A DNA stretch of 64,000 nucleotides from Paenarthrobacter nitroguajacolicus (lineage in GTDB: Bacteria; Actinomycetota; Actinomycetes; Actinomycetales; Micrococcaceae): NCBI RefSeq assembly GCF_029952445.1, contig NZ_JAQPPK010000005.1, positions 122,796 to 186,795 on the forward strand, in the 5' to 3' direction. Positions 8,905 to 17,558 of this stretch are shown in pieces (position 1 is the stretch's first letter; each line of letters opens with the position of its first letter). A program made the position numbers and the translations under genes. Below the pieces are notes generated by a model. It searched no databases and was not told the DNA's origin. It saw nothing but the letters and a program-made list of their open reading frames with translations.

Positions 8905-9563
8905 GCGAACTTCTCCTCATTGCCGCCAGCGGCCTCGCCCGTGAAGTCCTGGCAATGGTCCGCAGCAGCGGGCCGTTCGACGTCATCGGGATCCTCGACG
9001 ACGACGAGGACAAGCTCGGCAGGGTAGTGGACGGCGCGCACGTACTTGGCCCTATCCGCGACGCGCTCAAATTCCCCCACGCGTTGCTTTTGGTCTGCAT
9101 CGGCAGCGGCAGTGGGCGCGAAGGCGTAGTGATGCGGCTCCGAAGCCTGGGGCTGGACGAAGAACGCTACGCCACGGCCATCGATCCTTCCGTCAACGTT
9201 CCGGAAGGCTGCATGATCGGCCGGGGGAGCATCATCCTGGCCCACGTCAGCATGACGGCGTCGGTAACCATCGGCAGGCACGTCGTCGCGATGCCCGGAG
9301 TCACGTTCACCCACGACGACGTCATCAGCGACTACGCAACATTCGCATCAGGGGTGTCACTGGGCGGGAACGTCCACATAGGCCGCGCGGCCTACATAGG
9401 GATGAACGCCAGTGTCCGCGAGCGCCGGACCATCGGTGCCAAGGCGACCATTGGCATGGGAGCGGCCGTCCTGAACGATGTTCCGGAGGACGAGACGTGG
9501 GCCGGTGTGCCGGCCCGCGTGATCAGGCGGGGCAATACTCCCGCACTGGAGGGGGCCCAGTGA
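8901..9563 (+). CDS. PglD/NeuD-type sugar O- or N-acetyltransferase
   Basis: 220 residues: an N-terminal Rossmann-like domain (ELLLIAASGLAREVLAMV) that binds the nucleotide sugar, then a left-handed beta-helix of hexapeptide repeats from about residue 90 (IGRGSIILAHVSM, IGRHVVAMPGVTF, NVHIGRAAYIGMNASV). The likely catalytic histidine is in FTHDDV. Proteins of this build acetylate 4-amino sugars (PglD) or sialic acids (NeuD) using acetyl-CoA. It directly follows the aminotransferase with an ATGA overlap, so an amino sugar made by that enzyme is the likely acceptor. The two-domain form differs from plain WlbB/WbpD. Confidence 0.87.
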   Translation: MSELLLIAASGLAREVLAMVRSSGPFDVIGILDDDEDKLGRVVDGAHVLGPIRDALKFPHALLLVCIGSGSGREGVVMRLRSLGLDEERYATAIDPSVNVPEGCMIGRGSIILAHVSMTASVTIGRHVVAMPGVTFTHDDVISDYATFASGVSLGGNVHIGRAAYIGMNASVRERRTIGAKATIGMGAAVLNDVPEDETWAGVPARVIRRGNTPALEGAQ

Positions 9564-11026
9564 CGCTTCGGAGCGCGGTTACCCCACGACGGCGGCCAAC
9601 ACCGACCAGGGCGTTCGCCATCAGCGTCGTCAACGCCTTCATTACGAAGTTGGGGACCATCGGTATCGGCATCGCCTTGGCGCGCCTGCTCGGACCTGAG
9701 GAATTCGGGACCTACGCGGTGGCGTTCATAGCGCTCGTCGCTGTCCTGAGTTTCAACGAATTGGGCGTCAGCCTCGCCATCGTCCGCTGGCCCGGGGAAC
9801 CGAAGGAGATTGCCGCTACCGTCACCACCATCTCCGTTGTCTGCAGTGTCCTCTTGTTCGGCCTGTCGTATGCGTTGGCGCCCCTTTTTACGGCGGCCAT
9901 GGGCAATGAAGCTGCAACGGATGTGGTCAGGGCGTTGGCCTTGTGCATTGTGCTCAACGGCCTGGTGGCCACCCCGGCTGCCCTGCTGCAGCGGAACTTC
10001 CGCCAGGGACAGCGGATGATCATCGACCAAGTCAATGTGTGGCTGGGGGCGGGTGTCTCTTTGGTCCTGGTGATTGCGGGCATGGGGGCGATGAGCCTTG
10101 CCGTGGGGAGGGTCCTGGCGAGCGTGGTGGCGGCCATCCTGTTCCTCGTCTATTCGCCGCTGCCTTTCCGTTTCGGGTTCTCGCCAGTGTCGGCGAAACA
10201 GCTCCTGGTTTTCGGGCTGCCACTGGCCGGTGCCAGCGCGGTGGTCTTTGCCGTCGGTTACGTTGACCAGCTCATCGCGGGACGGCTGTTTGGCCCCGTG
10301 GTGCTCGGGTTCTACGTCATGGCATTCAACATGGCCGGATGGCCCTCAAGTTTGCTGTCGCAACCCCTGCGGAGTGTAGCGCCAGCCACCTTCGCCCGTC
10401 TCCAGGATCGGCCCGAAGACATGCGGGCGTCATTGCTGGCAATGATCGGAGCGGTTTCGGCCGTGGTCTTGCCAGTTTCTGCGGTGATGGTGGGATGCGC
10501 CATGCCACTTGTCACAGTTGTCTATGGGGACGCCTGGGCGCCCGCCGGCATAGCGCTCATGTGGTTGGCGCCCCTCACAGTGTTCCGCATCCTCCACGAG
10601 CTGCTTTATGACTACCTCGTGGTTCTTGGCTCCTCGCTCTCCATCTTGAATGTGCAAATCGTAGCCCTGGTCGCACTTATACCGGCACTGCTGGCCGGCG
10701 GCGCGCTCGCAGGGATGCCGGGCCTTGCTGCCGCTCCTGCGCTGGTAGCGCTGCTGGTGACCTCCCCGCTCTACCTTCGGGCCCTTCGGCATGCGAACGT
10801 ACCGCTTCGGGCCCTGGGAAAACGCCTTGGCATACCCACCGCACTGGCAGTACTGACGGCAGTTACCTGTTACGGCCTGACGCAGTCCATCGCTGCCCCG
10901 CTTGGAAGCGTCCTCGCCTCAACGGGCGTGGGCGTTGCGGCCATGTTGGCCATCATGGCTCTTCGCAGGCAGGACCTTCGGGACGTTCGGGCCTGGGGCC
11001 GCGGACGGGAGGTGATGGCGTCATGA
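9560..11026 (+). CDS. Wzx-type lipid-linked oligosaccharide flippase
   Basis: 488-residue polytopic membrane protein of the MATE/MVF-like polysaccharide transporter fold, with about 12-14 hydrophobic segments and the family opening FAISVVNAFITKLGTIGIGIALARLLGPEEFGTY shortened here as residues 17-50. It would move undecaprenol-linked repeat units across the membrane. The GTG at 9560 is preferred: GTGA overlaps the stop of the acetyltransferase, matching the junction style of the operon, although the frame is open to 9497. Confidence 0.88.
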   Translation: MTLRSAVTPRRRPTPTRAFAISVVNAFITKLGTIGIGIALARLLGPEEFGTYAVAFIALVAVLSFNELGVSLAIVRWPGEPKEIAATVTTISVVCSVLLFGLSYALAPLFTAAMGNEAATDVVRALALCIVLNGLVATPAALLQRNFRQGQRMIIDQVNVWLGAGVSLVLVIAGMGAMSLAVGRVLASVVAAILFLVYSPLPFRFGFSPVSAKQLLVFGLPLAGASAVVFAVGYVDQLIAGRLFGPVVLGFYVMAFNMAGWPSSLLSQPLRSVAPATFARLQDRPEDMRASLLAMIGAVSAVVLPVSAVMVGCAMPLVTVVYGDAWAPAGIALMWLAPLTVFRILHELLYDYLVVLGSSLSILNVQIVALVALIPALLAGGALAGMPGLAAAPALVALLVTSPLYLRALRHANVPLRALGKRLGIPTALAVLTAVTCYGLTQSIAAPLGSVLASTGVGVAAMLAIMALRRQDLRDVRAWGRGREVMAS

Positions 11027-12291
11027 AGATCCTCGTCTACCCCCACGACCTCCGCATGGGTGGCAGCCAGCTCAATGCCATCGAACTCGGCGCCGCCGTA
11101 AAGGAACTTGGCCATGAAGTAGTCCTCTTTGGACAGCCGGGGCCCCTCGTCGCCAGGGGAACTGAGCTGGGGTTGGAGTTCATTCCTGCGCCTTTACCGG
11201 GGAAGCGTCCCTCGCCATGGGTCATTAACGCGTTGGCCCGCACGGTCCGCGAGCGCCGGATTGACATCGTCCATGGCTACGAGTGGCCGCCTGCCCTGGA
11301 GTGCCTGGCAGCGGCAAAGCTGGTTCGTGGCACTGCCGCGGCGGCGACGGTGATGTCCATGGCAGTGGCTCCCTTCATTCCCAAGTCGATGCCGTTGATG
11401 GTGGGCACTGAGCAGATCCGGCAGGCTGAATCGTCCCTCGGCCGCACGCGCGTCTACCTGATGGAACCCCCCGTGGACGTTCCCGCGAACACTGTGGTTG
11501 CCGACGTGGCGGGTTTCCGGGCGCGCTGGGGACTTCGGGACGACGTCTTCACCGTGGTTTGTGTGTCCCGGTTGGTGCAGGAACTCAAGCTCGAGGGCAT
11601 CCTGTCGGCCATTGACGCCGTGGGCCGGCTCGCGGGGGAGTTCCCGGTGCGATTGGTGATCGCCGGGTCAGGCCCGGCCGAAGCCACGGTTGCAGCCCGC
11701 GCCCAACGTGTCAACGAGGTAGCGGGGGAAAGCACAGTCATTCTCACCGGGGAACTCTCTGACCCAAGGCCGGCCTACGCTGCTGCCGACGTCGTCCTGG
11801 GCATGGGTGGCTCTGCCCTCCGGGGACTCTCGTTCGCCAAGCCGCTCGTTGTCCAGGGTGAGAGGGGCTTCTGGGAACTTCTCACGCCGGACTCCCTGCC
11901 GGTGTTTCTGTGGCAGGGGTGGTACGGATCCGGCCCTGGCTCCACGGGCCCGGGAACCGTTGGGCTGGTGCCCGTTCTGAAGAAGCTCCTTGAGGACGGC
12001 GGACTGCGGAGCGAACTGGGCTCCTTCGGGCGCTCGGTGGTGGAAGACAGGTTCTCCCTCACTGCCGCCGCGCACCGCCAAGAGAGGTTGTATCAGCGCT
12101 TTATGGCCGAACGCAGCGGTTTACCGTTCGGGTTGCGGGCAGAGGCGAGCGCCCTTTCCCAGTACGCGAGCTACGTATTGCGTCGACGCTACCTGCGGCT
12201 GCGCGGCATGGAACCCTCAGAGGACTTCAATGCCCGCCCCGTCGCCGTCGACGCTGGAGCGTCGAGCCACCGTGCGGCGGTGAAGTCATGA
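11023..12291 (+). CDS. Glycosyltransferase family 4 (GT-B fold)
   Basis: 422 residues. The N-terminal nucleotide-fold opening MKILVYPHDLRMGGSQLNAI contains the GGSQ loop typical of GT4 enzymes. The C-terminal donor-binding half starts near 180 (FTVVCVSRLVQELKLEGIL) and contains VLGMGGSALRGLSFAKPLVV in place of the usual E-x7-E motif, so one of the two donor-site glutamates looks replaced. It would add a sugar to the lipid-linked repeat unit in the cytosol. Stop/start overlaps join it to the flippase and to the next glycosyltransferase. Confidence 0.85.
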   Translation: MKILVYPHDLRMGGSQLNAIELGAAVKELGHEVVLFGQPGPLVARGTELGLEFIPAPLPGKRPSPWVINALARTVRERRIDIVHGYEWPPALECLAAAKLVRGTAAAATVMSMAVAPFIPKSMPLMVGTEQIRQAESSLGRTRVYLMEPPVDVPANTVVADVAGFRARWGLRDDVFTVVCVSRLVQELKLEGILSAIDAVGRLAGEFPVRLVIAGSGPAEATVAARAQRVNEVAGESTVILTGELSDPRPAYAAADVVLGMGGSALRGLSFAKPLVVQGERGFWELLTPDSLPVFLWQGWYGSGPGSTGPGTVGLVPVLKKLLEDGGLRSELGSFGRSVVEDRFSLTAAAHRQERLYQRFMAERSGLPFGLRAEASALSQYASYVLRRRYLRLRGMEPSEDFNARPVAVDAGASSHRAAVKS

Positions 12292-13457
12292 ACGGGACCA
12301 TCGTCTACATCTCCGGTGGGCATTGGAACGGGGTGCCAGGCACGGACCGACTACTGGCTGAGGCTTTGAGCGCCCATGCAGAGGTCCTGTGGTTCGATCA
12401 ACCAGTTTCCATCGCCAGGGACCCGGACTTACGTCGCAATACCATCCCGAGTCTTCAAGGAGTCGCGGAGAAGGTGGCCCCCAGCGTGGGCAGGGTGCGT
12501 CTGCCCGCACTGCCTGGCTTCAGTCGTCCCCTGATCCGCCGGACCACTGAGGCCATCGCCCGGTGGACTATTCAGTCGGCAGTGGGCAAGAACACACGTG
12601 GGCTGGTCGCTGTCGTCAACTCGTCCCCCTTGGTTCAGTTCCCACGAGGACTCACAGTTCCCCGGCTTCTGCATCTGACCGATGACTGGCTTGCCTCTGC
12701 CGAACTCATGGGCCTATCGCGCAGACATGTGGAACGGGTCCTCAGGTCCAACATCGCCGCTGCCGACATCATCACTGCCGTCTCGCCCACCCTGGCCCTG
12801 AAAATATCCGAATTCTCAAGCCGGAAGGTTGAAGTCATTCCCAACGGTTGCAGGGTCCTTGTCCCCATCGATCGCCAAGCAGTTCGCCAACCCATTGCCG
12901 TGTTGGTCGGCCAGCTTAATGAACGTTTGGACTTTGCCGCCCTCAGGGCCCTGGGTCGGACAGGTCTTCCTGTCGTCGTCCTGGGCCCCAGGACAGAGCG
13001 GGAGCCCTCTGCGCGCAAGAGCCTTGACGAATTCCTGTCCCAACCCAATGTCCAATGGCACGGCGAGGTGCCCCCTGCCGAGGTTGCCAGGGTACTGCGT
13101 ATGGCTGCCGTTGGTCTGACGCCCTACACTAGTTCGGAATTCAACCGGTCGAGTTTCCCCCTCAAAACACTCGAATATCTTGCCGCCGGATTACCCGTAG
13201 TCTCCACCGACCTGCCAGCCACCCGATGGATTGATTCGGAATTCATAAAGACAGCCGCGACATCCCACGATTTTGTGGAGCTCGTGCGATCAGCCCTGCT
13301 GACACCTCCCACTGGTGAGCAGGGGCGTGACATTCAGGCCTCAGCACAAGGACACACCTGGGGCGCAAGGGCAGTAGAGCTGCTTTCCCTCTTGGGCGGG
13401 CATCAATCCACGGAGCCGGTCAGAGAACCCGCTCCCCGTCATATTGGGAGCACATGA
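12288..13457 (+). CDS. Glycosyltransferase (GT1/GT4-like, GT-B fold)
   Basis: 389 residues. The N-terminal half carries the acceptor-side fold (IVYISGGHWNGVPGTDRLLAEAL). The C-terminal donor half runs from VEVIPNGCRVLVP near 188, has HGEVPPAEVARVL, and ends in a clear E-type motif, SSFPLKTLEYLAAGLPVVSTDLP (about 286-308). This is the typical pattern of cytosolic capsule glycosyltransferases. It overlaps both neighbours by 4 nt. Donor and acceptor are unknown. Part of this gene (around 12.8 kb) looks less GC-rich than its neighbours by eye; I have not measured it. Confidence 0.85.
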   Translation: MNGTIVYISGGHWNGVPGTDRLLAEALSAHAEVLWFDQPVSIARDPDLRRNTIPSLQGVAEKVAPSVGRVRLPALPGFSRPLIRRTTEAIARWTIQSAVGKNTRGLVAVVNSSPLVQFPRGLTVPRLLHLTDDWLASAELMGLSRRHVERVLRSNIAAADIITAVSPTLALKISEFSSRKVEVIPNGCRVLVPIDRQAVRQPIAVLVGQLNERLDFAALRALGRTGLPVVVLGPRTEREPSARKSLDEFLSQPNVQWHGEVPPAEVARVLRMAAVGLTPYTSSEFNRSSFPLKTLEYLAAGLPVVSTDLPATRWIDSEFIKTAATSHDFVELVRSALLTPPTGEQGRDIQASAQGHTWGARAVELLSLLGGHQSTEPVREPAPRHIGST

Positions 13458-14182
13458 TGCAGTTACGTACCGTTCTATCGAGCGTCATGCGGCGCTGGTA
13501 TGTGGTGGTTGCAGGCATTCTGATCACCGGACTGCTCTGCATGTCCGTCCAGATGAGTGCGCCCGAGAAATACAAAGCCCAGGCAAGCCTGGTGCTCATG
13601 CCTTCGGCCCAGAGCATTGGCGACGCGGGAAACCCATACCTGTACCTGGGTGGAATGGGCGAAGCCCTGGACATCCTGATCCGCAAAATTACCTCGCAGC
13701 CTGTGAAGGAACGGCTGCTGGGCAATTTCGGATCCGCAACCTACGTCGCAGAACCCGACCGGGGCACCAGCGGAGCCATCCTGGTCATCACAGCCACCGC
13801 AGACAGCCCCGAGGAGACAATGTCGCTCCTGAAGGCCGTAATGGATGAAACTCCGCGCTCCCTCAACGAGATGCAGGAGGCCCTCAACGTCGCAGTTCCC
13901 GCCAGGATCACCACCATGAGCCTCCTCGTGGACCGGCAAGCCGCCCCCGAGGTAAAGGCCCGCACACAGTTGGTCCTCATTGCGGGGGCCGGAGGGGTAG
14001 GGCTCACCCTTCTTCTGTCCGTCTTGTTGGATGGCTTGCTGGTCACAAGGGCCCGCAAGAAGGAAGCCTCCAGGCGAAACACTCCACCGGACGAGTCGGC
14101 CGGAAAGGACACTTCCCCCGCAGCAGAGCACCCTGATGATGAAATCCATGGCGTGCTTCCACTGACCTCCGGGTCAAGTTAG
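13454..14182 (+). CDS. Wzz-like polysaccharide co-polymerase, first of a tandem pair
   Basis: 242 residues: a short N-terminal RRWYVVVAG motif, a first membrane segment (about 17-34), a periplasm-type middle with an EKYKAQASLVLMP segment and a second membrane segment (about 174-196), then a charged cytosolic tail (KKEASRRNTPPDESAGKD). This is the topology of Wzz/Wzc membrane domains that set polymer chain length. There is no Walker motif, so no kinase is fused. Its stop is separated by 2 nt from the next gene, which repeats the same layout. Confidence 0.72.
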   Translation: MMQLRTVLSSVMRRWYVVVAGILITGLLCMSVQMSAPEKYKAQASLVLMPSAQSIGDAGNPYLYLGGMGEALDILIRKITSQPVKERLLGNFGSATYVAEPDRGTSGAILVITATADSPEETMSLLKAVMDETPRSLNEMQEALNVAVPARITTMSLLVDRQAAPEVKARTQLVLIAGAGGVGLTLLLSVLLDGLLVTRARKKEASRRNTPPDESAGKDTSPAAEHPDDEIHGVLPLTSGSS

Positions 14183-14184
14183 CC

Positions 14185-14874
14185 ATGACCGCGTCAACCT
14201 TTCTGGGTATCCTGCTGCGCCGATGGTACGTGGTGGCTTTCGGGCTGGCCCTGGGGCTGGCTGCCCTTGGTGCGATACGTTCCTCCGAGCCCGTGTTTTG
14301 GACGGAAGCTGACGTCACATTCCTCGCGCCCGAACGCGAACCGGCTTACTGGATCTCCGGTGGCAGCGCCATGACCCTGACTGAATTCGCCGACATGGTC
14401 AAGCGCCGCGTCAATCAGGAAGCTCCTTCAGTGGATTTGTCCCTGACCCGGGGAACCCTTTACGGCGCCGGCGTCCAACAGGGGTTCTCAGTGACGCTTC
14501 CCGCCAACGGCGGGCAATGGAATAAGACCTTCAGCCAGCCAGTGCTCAAAGTACAGGTGGTGGACACCAGCGCCGAAAGAGTGAACCAAGTACTGGCGAC
14601 CGTCCTTGATCGCATAAACGACGCAACAATACAGCTGCAAAACGAAGCCTCCGTGAAGGCCGACCGTATCTCCACCCAGACCACCCCATCCCAGGCAGAG
14701 GTTATTTTCGGCGGTGGAACCCCGGTGACCCGCTTGAAAGGGGCAGCGGTGTGGGCAGGGCTTTCATTCGCCCTCACATCCGTGGCAACTCTCTACGTTG
14801 ATCGCGTAATGGTGCGCCGGAAGCGTCGCCGGACCGAACCAGTGGAGGGGGTCCTTGATGCATCCCGGGTATGA
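14185..14874 (+). CDS. Wzz-like polysaccharide co-polymerase, second of a tandem pair
   Basis: 229 residues with the same plan as the previous gene: LLRRWYVVAFG at the N-terminus, a membrane segment (about 14-31), an extracytoplasmic domain containing FLAPEREPAYWISGG, a C-terminal membrane segment (about 190-208) and a basic tail RRKRRR. Residue similarity to its neighbour is obvious only around RRWYVV, so it is a diverged duplicate or a heterodimer partner. It may help control chain length or export. The 3' end overlaps the polymerase gene by 17 nt. Confidence 0.7.
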   Translation: MTASTFLGILLRRWYVVAFGLALGLAALGAIRSSEPVFWTEADVTFLAPEREPAYWISGGSAMTLTEFADMVKRRVNQEAPSVDLSLTRGTLYGAGVQQGFSVTLPANGGQWNKTFSQPVLKVQVVDTSAERVNQVLATVLDRINDATIQLQNEASVKADRISTQTTPSQAEVIFGGGTPVTRLKGAAVWAGLSFALTSVATLYVDRVMVRRKRRRTEPVEGVLDASRV

Positions 14875-16198
14875 GAAGACCAATGTCCTGCGGGGCGTCA
14901 GCCCACTCGAAATGTCCGAGCGCAAGGACGTCTCGTGGTTTGTCATCGTCTACCTGTTCCTAACGTGCCTGATTCCCTCGAACCTGACAATCACTGCGTT
15001 GGGTTCCGTCGGCCGACCCACCACATTGTGCGGACTCATGGCCCTGGCATGGTGGTTGCTGTACCAACTGCAAAGGACCACTCCAACGCACGCAGGTTCC
15101 CAACCGGTGCGAACCGGCATGGTGATCTTCCTGGCGGCAGGCTTGACCAGCTACTCCCTGGCCATGCTTCATGGCCTGCCCGATGCGGAGGCCAGCCCTG
15201 CAGACAGCGGGCTCATCAGATTGGCCAGTTGGGCAGGCATCCTGCTGCTTATCAATGATGGTCTTGCCAGTCGCCAAACCTTGATCAAAGTGCTGAGGGG
15301 CCTGGTCATTGTTGGGACCGTGACCGCCGTCCTGGGACTACTGCAATTTGCCACCGGATCATCCCTCGTCGACTGGATCAGCTTTCCGGGATTCAGCGCC
15401 GCGTCGGAACTGACGGGAGTGCAGTCCAGGGCCGGCTACGTCAGGGCCGCCGGAATGGCCAGCCACCCCTTGGAGTACGGTGTGGTGCTCGCCGCTTCGC
15501 TGCCGATCGCCATCGCGGTCGCAGTCACGGACCGGGGCCGGAACTGGCTGCTGCGGTGGCTGCCGGTGACGGCAATTTCATCGGCGGCCGTTCTGTCAGT
15601 GTCGCGCTCGGCCTTGATGGCTTTCGGCGTAGCTGTCCTTGCCCTGATACCGTCCTGGCCCAGGAAAGTTCGGCGTGGTGCGCTGCTGCTGGGCGTCGTG
15701 GCAGCCGTCGCCATGTACCTGTTGACACCCGGGATGCTGGGCACCCTGCGCGGCTTATTCACGGTAGGGACAGCAGACCCAAGCATCAATTCCAGGACCA
15801 GCGCCTACGCAACAGCTTTCGGAATGCTGGCAAACAACCCCGTGGTGGGACGTGGATTCGGGACGTTCCTTCCGGATTACGTCATCGTCGACAACCAATT
15901 CCTGGGCATCCTCGTGGAACTCGGGTTTGTGGGTTTGGCTGCATTCGTAATGTTGATTCTTTGCGGCATCGCCAGTGCCTGGCGCGCACGCAAGCGGGCG
16001 GTCGACGACCAGATGCGGCAACTCAGTCAGGCGGTCCTGGCCTCGATAGCTGCCATTGCCGTGACGTTCGCATTCTTCGACGGGTTCTCTTTCCCCATGG
16101 CCGCCAGCCTCTTCTTCTTCATGCTCGGAACCGCTGGCGCCCTGTGGCGCTTGGCCCGCGAACCCCAATCCTTCGAGGCGCAACGAATAAACCACTAG
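14858..16198 (+). CDS. O-antigen ligase/polymerase family membrane protein (Wzy/WaaL-like)
   Basis: 446 residues with about 11-12 membrane segments. The family region (VLGLLQFATGSSL, then an extracellular loop with SRAGYVRAAGMASHPLEYGVVLAASLPI) matches the O-antigen ligase/polymerase domain. A second conserved stretch, NNPVVGRGFGTFLPDYVIVDNQFLG in part, lies near 325-345. In this operon it most probably joins repeat units into the polymer. ATG 14858 is chosen because GGAGGGGG lies 7 nt upstream; a TTG directly before it (14855) is an alternative. It overlaps the previous gene by 17 nt. Confidence 0.82.
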   Translation: MHPGYEKTNVLRGVSPLEMSERKDVSWFVIVYLFLTCLIPSNLTITALGSVGRPTTLCGLMALAWWLLYQLQRTTPTHAGSQPVRTGMVIFLAAGLTSYSLAMLHGLPDAEASPADSGLIRLASWAGILLLINDGLASRQTLIKVLRGLVIVGTVTAVLGLLQFATGSSLVDWISFPGFSAASELTGVQSRAGYVRAAGMASHPLEYGVVLAASLPIAIAVAVTDRGRNWLLRWLPVTAISSAAVLSVSRSALMAFGVAVLALIPSWPRKVRRGALLLGVVAAVAMYLLTPGMLGTLRGLFTVGTADPSINSRTSAYATAFGMLANNPVVGRGFGTFLPDYVIVDNQFLGILVELGFVGLAAFVMLILCGIASAWRARKRAVDDQMRQLSQAVLASIAAIAVTFAFFDGFSFPMAASLFFFMLGTAGALWRLAREPQSFEAQRINH

Positions 16199-16223
16199 AA
16201 GGCCGGCCAGGAAAGCGGTAACC

Positions 16224-17558
16224 ATGAAGCGGAACATCGCCGCAATGTTGGGCGTTCTCGCATTGTTCTGCCTCCTGGCAGCCGCTGCGGTCATCAGTGG
16301 CACGAAGACTCCTGGCCCGGTAGCGGGGCCGGCACCAGGCAGCCCAACGCCCCGCAGCACGTCGACCCACCCACCAGGAATGGAATTGCGCAACGTCGAT
16401 GGTGGCGTTGGCTTTTACTCCCGGTTCACCAATCCCTTACCCTCGGAAGCGCACTTCTTCCCAATCGGTGTCTGGTTCGAAAGCGCCTTGGAAAAGGACT
16501 ATGTGGCAAAGGACTTGGCCGCGGGACTAAACACCTATGTTGTCTTGACCCCGGATTCGGACCTCGACCTGGTCCGCACGTCAGGAATGTACGCGATTCC
16601 AACATACGCAGCAGCCAAGGCTTCAGGCTATGCGTTGGGTGATGAAGTAGATATGTGGGGTGGAGCAGGAGACTCCCAGTGGACCGGCAATCATCCAGGG
16701 CAAGGCCCGATCTGCAGTCCGGAAGAATCCAAATGCGGCTACACGGTCCAGGACCAACTCCGCGCTGCGGCACCGCCAGGAATCATGACCTACGCCAACT
16801 ACGGCAAAGGGGTGACCTTCTGGCTCTCCGACGAACAGTCGCGGACTTTCGTCACCGAAAAACAAGATGTGGTCTCCGCAGACAACTATTGGTTCACGGA
16901 CCCCAACATCTGCACCCAAACAGAAGGCGGAGCACTTGTCGGGGGTGCCAACGACCTTACCGAAGACCAATGCAGGTTGGCAGCCAACTACGGATGGACT
17001 GTTGAGCGCATCCGGAAACTCACGGATGGCAAAGCTCCCGTCTGGGCCTTCGTGGAGGTCGGACACCCATTTGCCGACGGGCCGCAGGCCACCACCATCA
17101 GCGCACCGGAAATACGCGCAGCAGTCTGGAGCAGCCTCATTCACGGAGCACGCGGGATCATCTACTTCAACCATAGTTTCGGCGGAGATTGTGTGACCCA
17201 GCATGTGCTGCGTGATTGTCCCGGCGAAGTACGCCCCGCAGTGACCGCCGTCAACCAACAAATCACAAGCCTGGCCCCTGTCCTCAACGCACCCTTCCTC
17301 GACGGCGCCACGACAGCCTCTGGACCCGTTGACCACGCCACCAAGCTCTACGACAGCGGGGTCTACGTCTTCGCTGGAGCAAACAAGAGCACCGGCGGAA
17401 CGGCAACCTTCACCCTCAAATGCGGCGGCAGCACCGCCGTCGTCATCGATGAAAACCGGACCATTCCCATAGTGGACGGAACTTTCACGGACAGCTTCGC
17501 CGACGGGAATGCGGTCCACCTGTACAGCATCGAAGGTGGTGGAAGCTGCGGATACTGA
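16224..17558 (+). CDS. Exported glycoside-hydrolase-like protein of the exopolysaccharide locus
   Basis: 444 residues. A hydrophobic N-terminal segment (about 5-28) followed by a Pro/Ser/Thr-rich stretch to about 50 suggests a signal peptide or membrane anchor with a linker. The body looks like a TIM-barrel glycosidase: FFPIGVWFESA near 77, then GLNTYVVL, WLSDEQ, VSADNYWF, APVWAFVEVG and AVWSSLIHGARGIIYFNHSFGGDC. A beta-sandwich tail follows (YVFAGANKSTGGTATFTL). Acidic residues at strand ends could be catalytic, but I cannot name the pair. It may trim, release or remodel the polymer. The stop abuts the convergent gene at 17559 with no spacer. Confidence 0.62.
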   Translation: MKRNIAAMLGVLALFCLLAAAAVISGTKTPGPVAGPAPGSPTPRSTSTHPPGMELRNVDGGVGFYSRFTNPLPSEAHFFPIGVWFESALEKDYVAKDLAAGLNTYVVLTPDSDLDLVRTSGMYAIPTYAAAKASGYALGDEVDMWGGAGDSQWTGNHPGQGPICSPEESKCGYTVQDQLRAAAPPGIMTYANYGKGVTFWLSDEQSRTFVTEKQDVVSADNYWFTDPNICTQTEGGALVGGANDLTEDQCRLAANYGWTVERIRKLTDGKAPVWAFVEVGHPFADGPQATTISAPEIRAAVWSSLIHGARGIIYFNHSFGGDCVTQHVLRDCPGEVRPAVTAVNQQITSLAPVLNAPFLDGATTASGPVDHATKLYDSGVYVFAGANKSTGGTATFTLKCGGSTAVVIDENRTIPIVDGTFTDSFADGNAVHLYSIEGGGSCGY

